From: Labilibaculum sp041595635
GTDB lineage: Bacteria > Bacteroidota > Bacteroidia > Bacteroidales > Marinifilaceae
Assembly (NCBI RefSeq): GCF_041595635.1
Contig: NZ_JBFHJW010000006.1
Span: forward strand, 1 to 64,000
Direction: 5' to 3'
DNA: 64,000 nt
Positions within the stretch are counted from its first letter, which is position 1; every line of letters starts with the position of its first letter. A program made the position numbers and the translations under genes. The notes under the pieces are model-generated. The model made no database searches. It was not told the DNA's origin and saw only the letters and a list, made by a program, of their open reading frames with translations. This document shows positions 16,640 to 25,435 of this stretch, piece by piece.

Positions 16640-18652
16640 ATGAATCAAGCAAAAGCCAAGCTTCGCATTACTGAATTGCGCGAACAATTACATACATACA
16701 ATCACAATTACTACGTTTTATCGCAACCGAGCATTAGCGATTACGATTTTGATATGCTTTTGAATGAATTGATCGATTTGGAAAAACAGTTTCCAGAATT
16801 TAAAGATGAATCTTCACCAACTCAACGCGTGGGTAGCGATATCAATCTTGATTTTAAACAAGTTGAGCACAGATATCCCATGCTTTCGTTGGGCAACACC
16901 TACTCGGAAGAAGAAATTCGTGATTTCGAAGGCCGAATCAAAAAATTAATCGACGGCGATGTAGAATATGTTTGCGAATTAAAATACGATGGAACCTCCA
17001 TCTCCTTAAGCTATAAAAATGGAAAATTAATTCAGGCAGTCACTCGTGGCGATGGTGTTAAAGGCGATGATGTAACAGCCAATGTAAAAACCATACGCTC
17101 GATTCCCTTGCAGTTAAGCGGAACCGGCTATCCCGAAGAATTTGAGATTCGGGGAGAAATACTAATGCCTTTTGATGTATTCAATAGTTTAAACGAAGAA
17201 CGTGAGGAAATTGGAGAAAGCCCATTTGCCAATCCTAGAAATGCGGCATCGGGAACACTAAAAATGCAAAATTCATCTGTAGTAGCCAAGCGCAAGTTAG
17301 ATTGTTACTTATACTACCTATTAGGCAAAGAAATTCCTGCTAGAACTCATTTTGCCAATTTACAAGCAGCCAAAGACTGGGGATTTAAAATTCCGGCTAA
17401 TACCAAGCGCTGTAAAAATATCGAAGAGGTTATTGCCTTTATCAAAGAATGGGACCATAAACGCGAAGAACTTCCCGTTCCCATAGATGGAATTGTAATT
17501 AAGGTGAACTCACTCGACATGCAGGAAGAACTTGGTTATACGGCCAAATCACCTCGTTGGGCAATTTCCTATAAATACAAAGCTGAACGAGTATCTACAA
17601 AACTGAAAATGGTAACCTATCAAGTTGGGAGAACTGGATCGATTACTCCGGTTGCTAACCTGGATGCAGTACAATTGGCTGGCACAATAGTAAAAAGAGC
17701 ATCCTTGCACAATGCGGATATCATTCAAAATTTAGATCTACACGAAAACGACACTGTTTATGTAGAAAAAGGCGGTGAAATTATTCCTAAGATTGTTGGA
17801 GTTGAACTATCGGAAAGATCTGCGCAAGCAAAAGCCATTCAATACATCGATAAATGCCCTGAGTGCGGCACTCCTCTAGTACGTAAAGAGGGCGAAGCCA
17901 ATCATTACTGTCCAAATGACATGAGCTGTCCCCCACAAATAAAAGGCCGAATAGAACATTTCATTAGCAGGCGTGCTATGGATTTAGATGGCTTGGGAGA
18001 AGAAACGATTGATCTGTTTTTTCAGAACAATATGCTTAAGGATGTGGCTGATCTTTATCGCCTACAAAAAGAGGATATTGTTCGCTTAGAAAGAATGGCA
18101 GATAAATCGGCAGAACGAATTTTAGGCAGTATCGAAAATTCTAAACAGGTTCCCTACGAAAGAGTATTATATGCTTTAGGAATTAGATATGTAGGCATTA
18201 CCGTAGCAAAAAAATTAGCCAAGGCCATTCCTTCCATCGATAAATTAGCGACTACCTCTCTAGAGGATCTGATTGAAATAGATGAAATTGGTGGCAAAAT
18301 TGCAGAAAGCATCGTGGAATACTTCTCAAGCGAATATCATCAAAATTTAATTGCTCAACTAAAAGATTTTGGCTTGCAAATGGAGAAAGAAATTATCGAT
18401 AACCCCGAGGCAAGTACCATTTTAGAAGGTTTATCGATTGTTATTTCGGGTAGCTTTAGTAAATACTCTCGAGATGAACTAAAAAATATGATTGAGTTGC
18501 ATGGTGGTAAAAATGTGAGTTCTATTTCTAAAAAAACAAGTTTTTTGCTGGCAGGAGAAAAAATCGGACCTAGTAAGTTAGAAAAAGTCGAAAAACTAGG
18601 TATCGAAATGAAAACAGAAGATGAGTTTTTGTTGATGATCGGAAATAAATAA
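16640..18652 (+). CDS. ligA: NAD-dependent DNA ligase LigA
   Basis: 670 residues, the normal length. Domain order: Ia domain (YYVLSQPSISDYDFDML), adenylation domain with catalytic Lys115 in CELKYDGTSIS and later KSPRWAISYKYKAE, OB fold (TGSITPVANLDAV), Cys4 zinc finger (CPECGTPL and HYCPNDMSCP), helix-hairpin-helix repeats (ALGIRYVGITVAKKLAKAI) and a C-terminal BRCT domain (SIVISGSFSKYSRDELKNMI). It seals nicks in replication and repair using NAD. The stop codon overlaps the start of the exonuclease gene as TAATG. Confidence 0.98.
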   Translation: MNQAKAKLRITELREQLHTYNHNYYVLSQPSISDYDFDMLLNELIDLEKQFPEFKDESSPTQRVGSDINLDFKQVEHRYPMLSLGNTYSEEEIRDFEGRIKKLIDGDVEYVCELKYDGTSISLSYKNGKLIQAVTRGDGVKGDDVTANVKTIRSIPLQLSGTGYPEEFEIRGEILMPFDVFNSLNEEREEIGESPFANPRNAASGTLKMQNSSVVAKRKLDCYLYYLLGKEIPARTHFANLQAAKDWGFKIPANTKRCKNIEEVIAFIKEWDHKREELPVPIDGIVIKVNSLDMQEELGYTAKSPRWAISYKYKAERVSTKLKMVTYQVGRTGSITPVANLDAVQLAGTIVKRASLHNADIIQNLDLHENDTVYVEKGGEIIPKIVGVELSERSAQAKAIQYIDKCPECGTPLVRKEGEANHYCPNDMSCPPQIKGRIEHFISRRAMDLDGLGEETIDLFFQNNMLKDVADLYRLQKEDIVRLERMADKSAERILGSIENSKQVPYERVLYALGIRYVGITVAKKLAKAIPSIDKLATTSLEDLIEIDEIGGKIAESIVEYFSSEYHQNLIAQLKDFGLQMEKEIIDNPEASTILEGLSIVISGSFSKYSRDELKNMIELHGGKNVSSISKKTSFLLAGEKIGPSKLEKVEKLGIEMKTEDEFLLMIGNK

Positions 18653-19257
18653 TGAGAAATACATTAGAAATGAATTTTACAGCACTAGATTTTGAAACGG
18701 CTAACGGACAAAGAAATTCGGCTTGCTCCTTAGGTTTGGTTCGTGTTAGAAATGGAAAAATAGTAGAGTGCAAAGACTGGTTGATATCGCCTCCTGAAAT
18801 GTACTTTCATCCCATAAACGTAAGCATACACGGCATTACCGAAGAGGATGTAATGAGTAAACCAAGCTTTAATTACCTTTGGGATGAAATTGAAAATTAT
18901 TTACAAGGTGAGATCGTGATCGCTCACAATGCTAGTTTTGATGTATCGGTTCTTCGCGCTTGTCTGAAAACTTATGGCATTGCTTTTCCAGAGTTTGATT
19001 ACTTATGCACCATTCAAATTAGTCGTTGCATTTGGCCCAACCTGCCAAATCACAAACTGAATACTCTTGCACATTTATTCGACATTCCCTTAAAACATCA
19101 CGATGCCTTGGAAGACACTTTGGCATGTGCCAAAATCGCCATTAAAGCCTGTGAAGTAATGAATGTAAATAACCTTATTGAATTGGCTCAGGAAATACGC
19201 ATCGCCCCGGGAAAACTAAAGGCAAATAGCTATAAAGCGCCAAAAAAAATTAAATAA
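18652..19257 (+). CDS. DnaQ-like 3'-5' exonuclease (DEDDh family)
   Basis: 201 residues from the ATG at 18652 that overlaps the ligA stop by one base; an ATG at 18670 (MNFTALDFETANG) is the alternative and matches the usual family N-terminus. Exonuclease motifs: Exo I TALDFETANG (Asp, Glu), Exo II AHNASFDVSVL (Asp) and Exo III HHDALEDTLACA (His, Asp). Similar to DNA polymerase III epsilon-like nucleases but without a polymerase-binding tail. Coupling to ligA suggests a repair or replication role. Confidence 0.88.
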   Translation: MRNTLEMNFTALDFETANGQRNSACSLGLVRVRNGKIVECKDWLISPPEMYFHPINVSIHGITEEDVMSKPSFNYLWDEIENYLQGEIVIAHNASFDVSVLRACLKTYGIAFPEFDYLCTIQISRCIWPNLPNHKLNTLAHLFDIPLKHHDALEDTLACAKIAIKACEVMNVNNLIELAQEIRIAPGKLKANSYKAPKKIK

Positions 19258-19364
19258 GCTTAATTTATAAATTCTAAAATAAAAATTTTAATAACTTGTA
19301 ATTGCAATTGATTAAGGCCATGCCTCTTTAATTGTTACCCTACAACTTAACGATAGACTATAAA

Positions 19365-19904
19365 ATGAGTTTTTTCCAAAATATGATCAATCAACTTGCA
19401 GGTATAAAACGAAAGAGCAAGACAAAAAAGAATACTCGAAAAAAAGAATTTCACAATTTAACAAGTGCAAAAAGCATTGGAATTCTTTTCGATACACTCG
19501 ATCAAAAAAACTTCTCGGTGGTTAAAAATTTCTCGGAAGATTTGCAGCAAAAAGGCTATAAGGTGCAAACTGTAGGATGGATAAATGCCAATGAACTTCC
19601 TGATTTCGGAATTGCTCAAAAAATATTATTATATACCAATAAAGATATTAAATGGAGCGGTGAGCCTAACATACCTGAACTGAACGATTTTATTACAAAT
19701 AAATTTGACTTACTTTTTGTTCTTAGCAATTCAGAGCATCTTTCGATAAAATACATTACTCAAGTTTCGTTAGCATCTTGTAAAGTAGGCTCACTAAAAG
19801 GCAATTGCGATCATTTAGATTTAATGATTGATCAGGGTAAAAATTATAGTATTGAAAAACTCATCAGCGAAAGCTTAAATTATTTGTCACAAATAAAGAA
19901 ATAG
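19365..19904 (+). CDS. DUF6913 family protein
   Basis: 179 residues from the ATG at 19365 (MSFFQNMINQ); an upstream in-frame ATG at 19332 has less support. A basic N-terminal tail (KRKSKTKKNTRKK) leads into a compact alpha/beta domain (IGILFDTLDQKNFSVVKNFS, then FDLLFVLSNSEHLSIKYI, then KVGSLKGNCDHLDLMI). This is the Bacteroidota-specific DUF6913 family, whose function is unknown to me. It is often found close to core metabolism or replication genes; here it follows ligA and the exonuclease with a 107-base gap. Confidence 0.65.
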   Translation: MSFFQNMINQLAGIKRKSKTKKNTRKKEFHNLTSAKSIGILFDTLDQKNFSVVKNFSEDLQQKGYKVQTVGWINANELPDFGIAQKILLYTNKDIKWSGEPNIPELNDFITNKFDLLFVLSNSEHLSIKYITQVSLASCKVGSLKGNCDHLDLMIDQGKNYSIEKLISESLNYLSQIKK

Positions 19905-19908
19905 AAAC

Positions 19909-19966
19909 GAGGAAACAATAAAAACATCAGCATTTGTAGCTTGTTCTGATTCCTCACCTATTTTTT
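19909..19966 (+). terminator. Possible terminator after the ligA-exonuclease-DUF6913 unit
   Basis: GAGGAA (19909-19914) can pair with TTCCTC (19950-19955), with an inner AACAA/TTGTT pairing, and six T residues follow at 19961-19966. The long loop makes it weaker than others in the window. Confidence 0.4.
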
Positions 19967-20071
19967 AAAAATCAATCAAAAATGCATAAAATAGCATAAG
20001 TATTTTGGCATAAAAATTGTGTTTGTTTGAAATAGTTTACCTTACTTATTTAGAATATTATTTTAACAAAA

Positions 20072-20668
20072 ATGAAAAACATTATGAAATATTCACTTCG
20101 TCTATTTGTTTTCGCTCTTGCGATAGTAGTTGGATCTTCTTGTTCAAGACAAGTAACCAGAGTTTCTCCCGATCAGCAAATTGATTTAAGCGGGCGTTGG
20201 AACGACACCGATTCTAAACTTACTGCAGAAGCTTTAATTGAGCAACTTCTCAATCAAAATTGGATTGCAAATTATGAGCAAGAATTCAATCGTAAACCTG
20301 TAGTTATTGTTGGATTAATAACCAACAAGAGTTCAGAACATATCGATTCGGACACCTATATCAAAGACATTGAGAAAGCTATTTTAAATGATGGACGCGT
20401 TCGCCTAGTTCAGGCAGGAGCAAAAAGAGAAAATCTTCGCCAGGAACGTGCAGATCAACAAGATTTTGCATCGAAAGAGACGCTTAAAAAATGGGGACAA
20501 GAATTAGGTGCCGACTTTATGCTCCAAGGTGATATTTCTTCGATAATTGATAGTTATAAAAAAGAAAATGTTAGATACTATCAGTTAAATATGGACCTTA
20601 CCAACCTTGAAACTAGCGAACTCGTTTGGATGGGTGATAAAAAAATCAAAAAGTACGTTAACAAATAA
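20072..20668 (+). CDS. LpoB-like penicillin-binding protein activator lipoprotein
   Basis: 198 residues. Lipoprotein signal with lipobox VVGSSC (Cys24), then the LpoB-type domain: IDLSGRWNDTDSKLTAEALIEQLL, RKPVVIVGLITNKSSEHIDSDTYIKDIE, and LGADFMLQGDISSI. In gammaproteobacteria LpoB is an outer-membrane lipoprotein that activates PBP1B. An upstream ATG and one at residue 5 are both possible starts. It is followed, as in other phyla, by a COG3014 lipoprotein gene. A bifunctional PBP partner is not in the window. Confidence 0.82.
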   Translation: MKNIMKYSLRLFVFALAIVVGSSCSRQVTRVSPDQQIDLSGRWNDTDSKLTAEALIEQLLNQNWIANYEQEFNRKPVVIVGLITNKSSEHIDSDTYIKDIEKAILNDGRVRLVQAGAKRENLRQERADQQDFASKETLKKWGQELGADFMLQGDISSIIDSYKKENVRYYQLNMDLTNLETSELVWMGDKKIKKYVNK

Positions 20669-20678
20669 TTAGTACCCA

Positions 20679-20703
20679 CAGGAAGTCAGTTTTTGGCTTC
20701 CTG
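20679..20703 (+). terminator. Hairpin between the LpoB-like and COG3014 genes
   Basis: CAGGAAG (20679-20685) pairs with CTTCCTG (20697-20703), followed by AATTTCTTTATT. The T tract is weak, so it may attenuate rather than end transcription into the next gene, which starts 22 bases later. Confidence 0.5.
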
Positions 20704-20724
20704 AATTTCTTTATTCCATTTTCG

Positions 20725-22146
20725 ATGAAGCTAAAGTTATCCTTACATACATTGGGCAAAATATTGTCTGTATTCCTATTGGGTTTATTCCTTCTACTAT
20801 CGGGTTGTGCTACCTACTACATGCAAAACGAGGCATTCAACGGCTATTTTTTGCGTGGAGATATAGCCAATGCCGAAAAAGTACTCGACAAGGATAAAAA
20901 AAACAATCGGAATAAAAACAAAGCTTTATTTTTATTGAACAAAGGAACACTTTCGTGGATGCAGCAGGATTACGCAGCTGCTACTGATTATTTCAATCAG
21001 GCCGATTTATATATCGAAGATCAACATAAGAAAATTGGATCGGAAGCACTAGCCGTACTGACCAATCCTATGACAAAACCTTACGTTCCGGAAGATTTTG
21101 AGAACGTGATGCTTAATTTCTACAAAGCATTGAGCTATTTGGAAATGGGCAACACTCAAGACGCTATGGTAGAATGCCGAAGAGTAAATGAAAAACTATA
21201 TGCCTTAAACGATAAATACCCTAAAAATCATCAGAACCGATATAGTGATGATGCTTTCGCACACACCTTAATGGGATTGATTTACGATTCGTCGGGAGAC
21301 TCGAACAATGCCTTTATCGCCTACCGAAATGCATTTAAAATTTACGAAGACAACTACCTAAAGAATTTCAACACTCCAGTACCTTCGCAATTGAAAAAAG
21401 ACTTGCTCCGTACAGCCTATCAAACCGGACTATTTGAAGAATATGAATTTTACAAGAAGAAATTTGACTTCGATTTTGATAAAACACAGCCCGGAGAAGG
21501 AGATGTTGTATTTATATGGTTATCGGGATTAGGACCTGTGAAAGCTGAATGGAGCATTAATTTCACGGCTGTAAATGGTAGCAATGGTTACCTAACCATG
21601 GTTAACAACGATGAAAATGTTACACTGCCTTTTTTTATTGGTGATATGGATCGGAAAACCCAAAATTCTTTTGGAAATATGGGTTTAGTGCGCGTTGCAT
21701 TTCCTAAATACCAGGAGCGAGTTCCATTTTATAGCCAAGCAAGAATTTTAGTAAATGATTCCATTAGCTATCCTCTTGACAAAGGAGAAGACATTAACGC
21801 CATTGCTTTTAAAACACTTAGAGATAGGATGATTCGTGAGATGGCAAACTCTTTACTCAGACTTGCCACCAAACAAGCAATCGAGAGCTATGCCCGAAGT
21901 AAGGATGATAACATTGGTACCCTCATTAGTATTTTCAATGCTGTAACCGAAAAAGCAGATACTCGAAATTGGCAAACCTTACCTCACTCCATTCACTACA
22001 CAAGAATTAGAATGAAAGAAGGAATACATAACGTAACCCTTCGGGTAAATTCACCAGGAGGACAAAGTGCAGATCAGCAATTGAATTTTGATGTAAAAGC
22101 TGGAAATACGAGCTTTTATACCTATCACCACATGGAATCAAACTAA
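20725..22146 (+). CDS. COG3014-family lipoprotein with TPR-like N-terminal half
   Basis: 473 residues. Lipobox LLLSGC (Cys28) after a clear hydrophobic signal. Residues about 45-230 form TPR-like helical repeats (ALFLLNKGTLSWMQQDYAAA, NVMLNFYKALSYLEMGNTQD, FAHTLMGLIYDSSGDSNNAF). The C-terminal half is a beta-rich domain (about 265-470) ending in IRMKEGIHNVTLRVNSPGG. This corresponds to the COG3014 family, which co-occurs with LpoB in many bacteria; its role is unknown but an envelope (peptidoglycan synthesis) function is likely from context. Its end overlaps the 3' end of the convergent H-NOX-like gene by 9 bases. Confidence 0.75.
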   Translation: MKLKLSLHTLGKILSVFLLGLFLLLSGCATYYMQNEAFNGYFLRGDIANAEKVLDKDKKNNRNKNKALFLLNKGTLSWMQQDYAAATDYFNQADLYIEDQHKKIGSEALAVLTNPMTKPYVPEDFENVMLNFYKALSYLEMGNTQDAMVECRRVNEKLYALNDKYPKNHQNRYSDDAFAHTLMGLIYDSSGDSNNAFIAYRNAFKIYEDNYLKNFNTPVPSQLKKDLLRTAYQTGLFEEYEFYKKKFDFDFDKTQPGEGDVVFIWLSGLGPVKAEWSINFTAVNGSNGYLTMVNNDENVTLPFFIGDMDRKTQNSFGNMGLVRVAFPKYQERVPFYSQARILVNDSISYPLDKGEDINAIAFKTLRDRMIREMANSLLRLATKQAIESYARSKDDNIGTLISIFNAVTEKADTRNWQTLPHSIHYTRIRMKEGIHNVTLRVNSPGGQSADQQLNFDVKAGNTSFYTYHHMESN

Positions 22147-22689
22147 AATATGATTTTTGGAAAGAGTAAAACAAACCAACTTACTTCTTTTCGAGATAAA
22201 TTCTGTTTTTAAGGTAAGCTCCTCATTAAAAAAACGTTGACATCCCATAAACAGACCAATGGCTAAATCGATAAGTACTTCTTCGCTTTGACAACTTATT
22301 TGAAAGGTGGAATCGTTAATTTGAATGGCTTTAAAACGAGGAATTTCCACCTTTGTAAAACGCTCCTGAATGCTATGATGAATAAAATCATCGATTTGTC
22401 CTAAGAATTCAAAAACATCAGTATTTCCAGCAAAATCCGGTCGGAATAAAATAACCAAACGACTAAAAAGATATTCCCCAAAATTTTTTACAAGATCAGA
22501 AACTGAATTTTTCACTTCATTACTCAGAATATCACACATTTCAACAAATTGAGTGTATGGATAATCATAGGTAGCTTCGTAAACACCATTATTTCCAACA
22601 CCCAACTCTGCAATTATTTTTTCAGTAATATCTATTCCGTATTCCTTTTCCGTCATCTCTAACAACTCCGTAAAAAAAATTCCTTTCAT
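22138..22689 (-). CDS. H-NOX-like (heme NO-binding) domain protein, degenerate YxSxR motif
   Basis: 183 residues, the size of a stand-alone H-NOX domain. The N-terminus MKGIFFTELLEMTEKEYG, the middle FGEYLFSRLVILF and the DDFIHHSIQERF helix match the family, with His104 in the place of the proximal heme ligand. The YxSxR motif that holds the heme propionates is replaced by CQSEE (Cys133, Ser135, Glu137). Heme binding may thus be altered or lost. H-NOX domains usually sense NO or O2 and control kinases or cyclases; none is adjacent here, the next genes being a COG3014 lipoprotein and an esterase-TPR protein. Confidence 0.75.
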   Translation of the reverse strand: MKGIFFTELLEMTEKEYGIDITEKIIAELGVGNNGVYEATYDYPYTQFVEMCDILSNEVKNSVSDLVKNFGEYLFSRLVILFRPDFAGNTDVFEFLGQIDDFIHHSIQERFTKVEIPRFKAIQINDSTFQISCQSEEVLIDLAIGLFMGCQRFFNEELTLKTEFISKRSKLVCFTLSKNHILV

Positions 22690-22829
22690 TAGATACCTCC
22701 TTTAATTTTCATTGTGGTTGATTGAAACACCACAAAAAATTATCTTTTACTTTTATACAATCTATAACGAATTAAAAGAAAAGTAATTGTGCTTACAAAA
22801 AATAGATACACCCTCAAAAAGATTCATTC

Positions 22830-24017
22830 TTACTCTAAATTAGTTAACGTTTGAGTGTTTTTTTCGATATCAGTCAATAATTTTTGCATCTCCAAACATT
22901 TATTCTCGTACTCCCAACGGTCTGTATCTTTCTCATGTGCAATCTTGTAGAATTTTAAGGCCTCTGTAAGCTGATTGCTATTCTCGTATATTTCCCCCAC
23001 ATAAAAGAATGATTCAGCACGATTGGGATAACTTGAAACCGTAAATTTTAAAAAATTCATGGCCTCATCATATCTTTTTGCCTCTTTTAATTGTAAGCAA
23101 ACACTCTCGAGCAAAGAGTAAGGCAATTTTTCATTTCTACCATAAGTGAGTAAAATATTTTTCTGATAAGATTGTGCTACTCCTGCCCCTTCATCTACTA
23201 AAACTTGCACATCTGGATATTTGTAATCAAGAAACATGAACTCCATACCTTTCATTAAACTCTTACGATATAAAGAGTAGTGACTTTCATCAGGCATCCA
23301 CTCATACTTCCATTTGAGATCACTAGGTGCATTGATTTTTAAGGAAGAAATTAAAGATTTGCAAGACTTAAGCATCTCGCTAGCCTCCTTGGCAAAGGAT
23401 ATAAACAATTGTTTTCGTATGGATGAATTATTCTCTAAAAATGTATCAATATCGTGGACAATTGCTTTGTTATTCCACCACAAAATAGGGCTAAAAGCCA
23501 TGTATTTATCAAATAAATCGGTGCGAAAGTAAAAAGCATAAGAAACAAAAAGACCACTATAACTATGTCCGATCAATAATCGTTGCGAATTCATTCTGAA
23601 GTTCTCGTTTAAAAAAGGAAAAATATCTACTTCTAATGCTTTAATAAATTGATCGGCTCCTCCTCGTGTTCGGTAAATATTCTTATTCATAACTGTATCT
23701 ACCGGAGTCATATCGCGAAAACGATCTGTATTAGGAAGTCCAACAACAATGTGAGGAGGAATAAAATGATTATCCATTAGAAAACTGAGCACTTCAATTC
23801 CCATGTCAAAATTTGTCTCCGCATCTAGTAAATAAATCGTAGGATACTTGTAATAAGTATTATCGTATTCGTTAGGAAGTAAGACTCTCATTTCGCGATA
23901 CTCCTTAAGAACTTTGGAGTAAACACGAGAATTTCGCAAATTTTTAACATTTACTTCAGCATGACTTGTTGAAAAAAGAAACAAAGCGAACAGAGTCGAA
24001 AACAAATATCGAATCAT
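22830..24017 (-). CDS. Exported esterase (enterochelin esterase-like) with C-terminal TPRs
   Basis: 395 residues from the ATG at 24017, chosen because it directly precedes a signal peptide (MIRYLFSTLFALFLFSTSHA); an upstream ATG at 24047 would put ten charged residues before it. The alpha/beta hydrolase domain (about 25-275) has YPTIYLLDAE, a nucleophile elbow GHSYSGLF and PDESHYSLYRKSLM near its end, as in the esterase D/enterochelin esterase family (PF00756). Residues about 320-385 form two TPR units. Predicted periplasmic or lipid-exposed ester hydrolase; substrate unknown. Confidence 0.8.
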   Translation of the reverse strand: MIRYLFSTLFALFLFSTSHAEVNVKNLRNSRVYSKVLKEYREMRVLLPNEYDNTYYKYPTIYLLDAETNFDMGIEVLSFLMDNHFIPPHIVVGLPNTDRFRDMTPVDTVMNKNIYRTRGGADQFIKALEVDIFPFLNENFRMNSQRLLIGHSYSGLFVSYAFYFRTDLFDKYMAFSPILWWNNKAIVHDIDTFLENNSSIRKQLFISFAKEASEMLKSCKSLISSLKINAPSDLKWKYEWMPDESHYSLYRKSLMKGMEFMFLDYKYPDVQVLVDEGAGVAQSYQKNILLTYGRNEKLPYSLLESVCLQLKEAKRYDEAMNFLKFTVSSYPNRAESFFYVGEIYENSNQLTEALKFYKIAHEKDTDRWEYENKCLEMQKLLTDIEKNTQTLTNLE

Positions 24018-24197
24018 AATAATGTTGATTTGAATTTTAATCTCCATTCAAATTACAACTATTAATTTTAAATTCAAACAGATAGGTAGATTTTAAAAAT
24101 GAAACACCTATTATTCATATAAATTTTACTCAATAATGTGTTCCATAAAAAAAGCCAGAATAAAATATCCTGACTTCCTTTCTAATTCATCCGTATT

Positions 24198-24797
24198 TTA
24201 TTCAAAATTCAAATCTAAATCCAATTGGAATTCATCATAAATGGTTTTATCCCCTAAATTATCAAAGAAGGAACCCGATCCGTAACGAACATTATACTTT
24301 GTACGGTCGATGATCATTTTTCCATTAACATGAAGCATTTTGCCGTGTTTGTGCACATTAACCATTAATTCTGCTATCTCAGTAATTCCTTTAATAGTTA
24401 GATTTCCTATCACTTTAAATTTTCCATCTGCCAATTTTTCAGCACTTGTAATTTTAAATTTCGATTCTTGAAACTTATCCACGCCAAAAAAGTCATCCGA
24501 TTTTAAATGTCCTTCCAACTTTGCTCTATAGGTTTCGTCCTCAATATCCGTATTCACAATGGTAGTCATGTCTACCACAAAACTTCCCCCAAGCAATTGA
24601 TCCGCATCAAAAGTTAAATTCCCTTGCTTCATAAAAATGGTACCAGAGTGTTCTCCTGTAACCTTTTTACCGAGCCATTCAATCTTGCTTTTTTCGGGTT
24701 TTAACTGGTAATTATTTTCTTGTGAAAATACTGTATTTGGCGTAAGAATAAGTGTAGCAACAAAAACGGCTGCTAGTAATAATACAATTCTCTTCAT
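24198..24797 (-). CDS. YceI family protein
   Basis: 199 residues with a signal peptide (cleavage near residue 25, after VFSQ). The lipocalin-like YceI barrel follows: KSKIEWLGKKVTGEHSGTI, DMTTIVNTDIED, LEGHLKSDDFFGVDKFQES, FKVIGNLTIKGITEIAEL and a C-terminal YGSGSFFDNLG. YceI proteins bind amphipathic or isoprenoid-like molecules in the periplasm. A single-gene unit on this evidence; physiological ligand unknown. Confidence 0.9.
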   Translation of the reverse strand: MKRIVLLLAAVFVATLILTPNTVFSQENNYQLKPEKSKIEWLGKKVTGEHSGTIFMKQGNLTFDADQLLGGSFVVDMTTIVNTDIEDETYRAKLEGHLKSDDFFGVDKFQESKFKITSAEKLADGKFKVIGNLTIKGITEIAELMVNVHKHGKMLHVNGKMIIDRTKYNVRYGSGSFFDNLGDKTIYDEFQLDLDLNFE

Positions 24798-25136
24798 AAT
24801 TTCTAAATATTAGTTGCTTTTACTGATTTTACATCGAAATCAGCAATTTCTATTCTCTGAATTTTATTTTTAGTCCATTAAATTTACGCAAAAAATTCCA
24901 GACTTACATGTCTTTATTTTGTTAATAGCTCGTTAAATTCTATTATTCCTGCCAAACTCATACCAATAATGGATAAAAAATGAGAATTTTGTGGTCATGT
25001 TAAAAAAATATTTCATTGTAAAAAGCTACCTATAAAGTCCTTATAAAAAAGTATGCTTTTTATCTATAAATAATCCCTAAATAATTTGGACAAATACCTC
25101 TAAAACCCCTATATTTGCAGGGCAATTAAGAAAAAA
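24798..25136. other. Intergenic region upstream of tRNA-Arg
   Basis: About 340 bases between the YceI gene and the tRNA. Apart from the tRNA promoter at 25085-25117 I see no gene or hairpin. Confidence 0.5.
25085..25117 (+). promoter_or_regulatory. Promoter of tRNA-Arg (-33 TTTG, -7 TATATTTG)
   Basis: TTTG at 25085-25088 and TATATTTG at 25110-25117 are separated by 21 bases, the expected Bacteroidota spacing, and the -7 element ends 19 bases before the mature tRNA. This is the clearest two-part promoter in the window. Confidence 0.75.
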
Positions 25137-25210
25137 GGACGCGTAGCATAACTGGATAGTGCACTACGTTACGGCCGTAGAGGTTGGGGGTTCGAATCCC
25201 TCCGCGTTCA
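25137..25210 (+). tRNA. tRNA-Arg (anticodon ACG)
   Basis: A full cloverleaf of 74 bases: acceptor GGACGCG pairs with CGCGTTC (one G-T) plus discriminator A; D arm GCAT..GTGC; anticodon stem CTACG/CGTAG with loop TTACGGC giving anticodon ACG; T arm GGGGG TTCGAAT CCCTC. CCA is not encoded. A34 is normally deaminated to inosine to read CGU/CGC/CGA. Confidence 0.95.
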
Positions 25211-25258
25211 CAATTAAAATCTTTCTTAGGCAAAGGGGCTTCCACCCTCTAAGTTAAG

Positions 25259-25290
25259 AATCGCTTCCATTTATTTGGTGGCGATTTTTT
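25259..25290 (+). terminator. Terminator after tRNA-Arg
   Basis: AATCGC (25259-25264) pairs with GCGATT (25281-25286), followed by a run of T residues to 25290, 49 bases after the tRNA. Confidence 0.75.
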
Positions 25291-25435
25291 GCTTTATAGA
25301 TTTTCTATAATTTTGAAATACCACAAAAATTTATTTTTATTCTCCTCCAGATATTTGTATTGATCCTCAATTACTTTAGGTGCTTTTTCGTTTAAAACTT
25401 TTATCTTTAAGCTTACATACTTTCAACTTTTCGTT

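Noticed and set aside
19300..19331. Imperfect inverted repeat around CAATTGATTAAGGC/GCCTCTTTAATTG
   Set aside because: Pairing has several mismatches and no T tract, so it is not called a terminator or operator.
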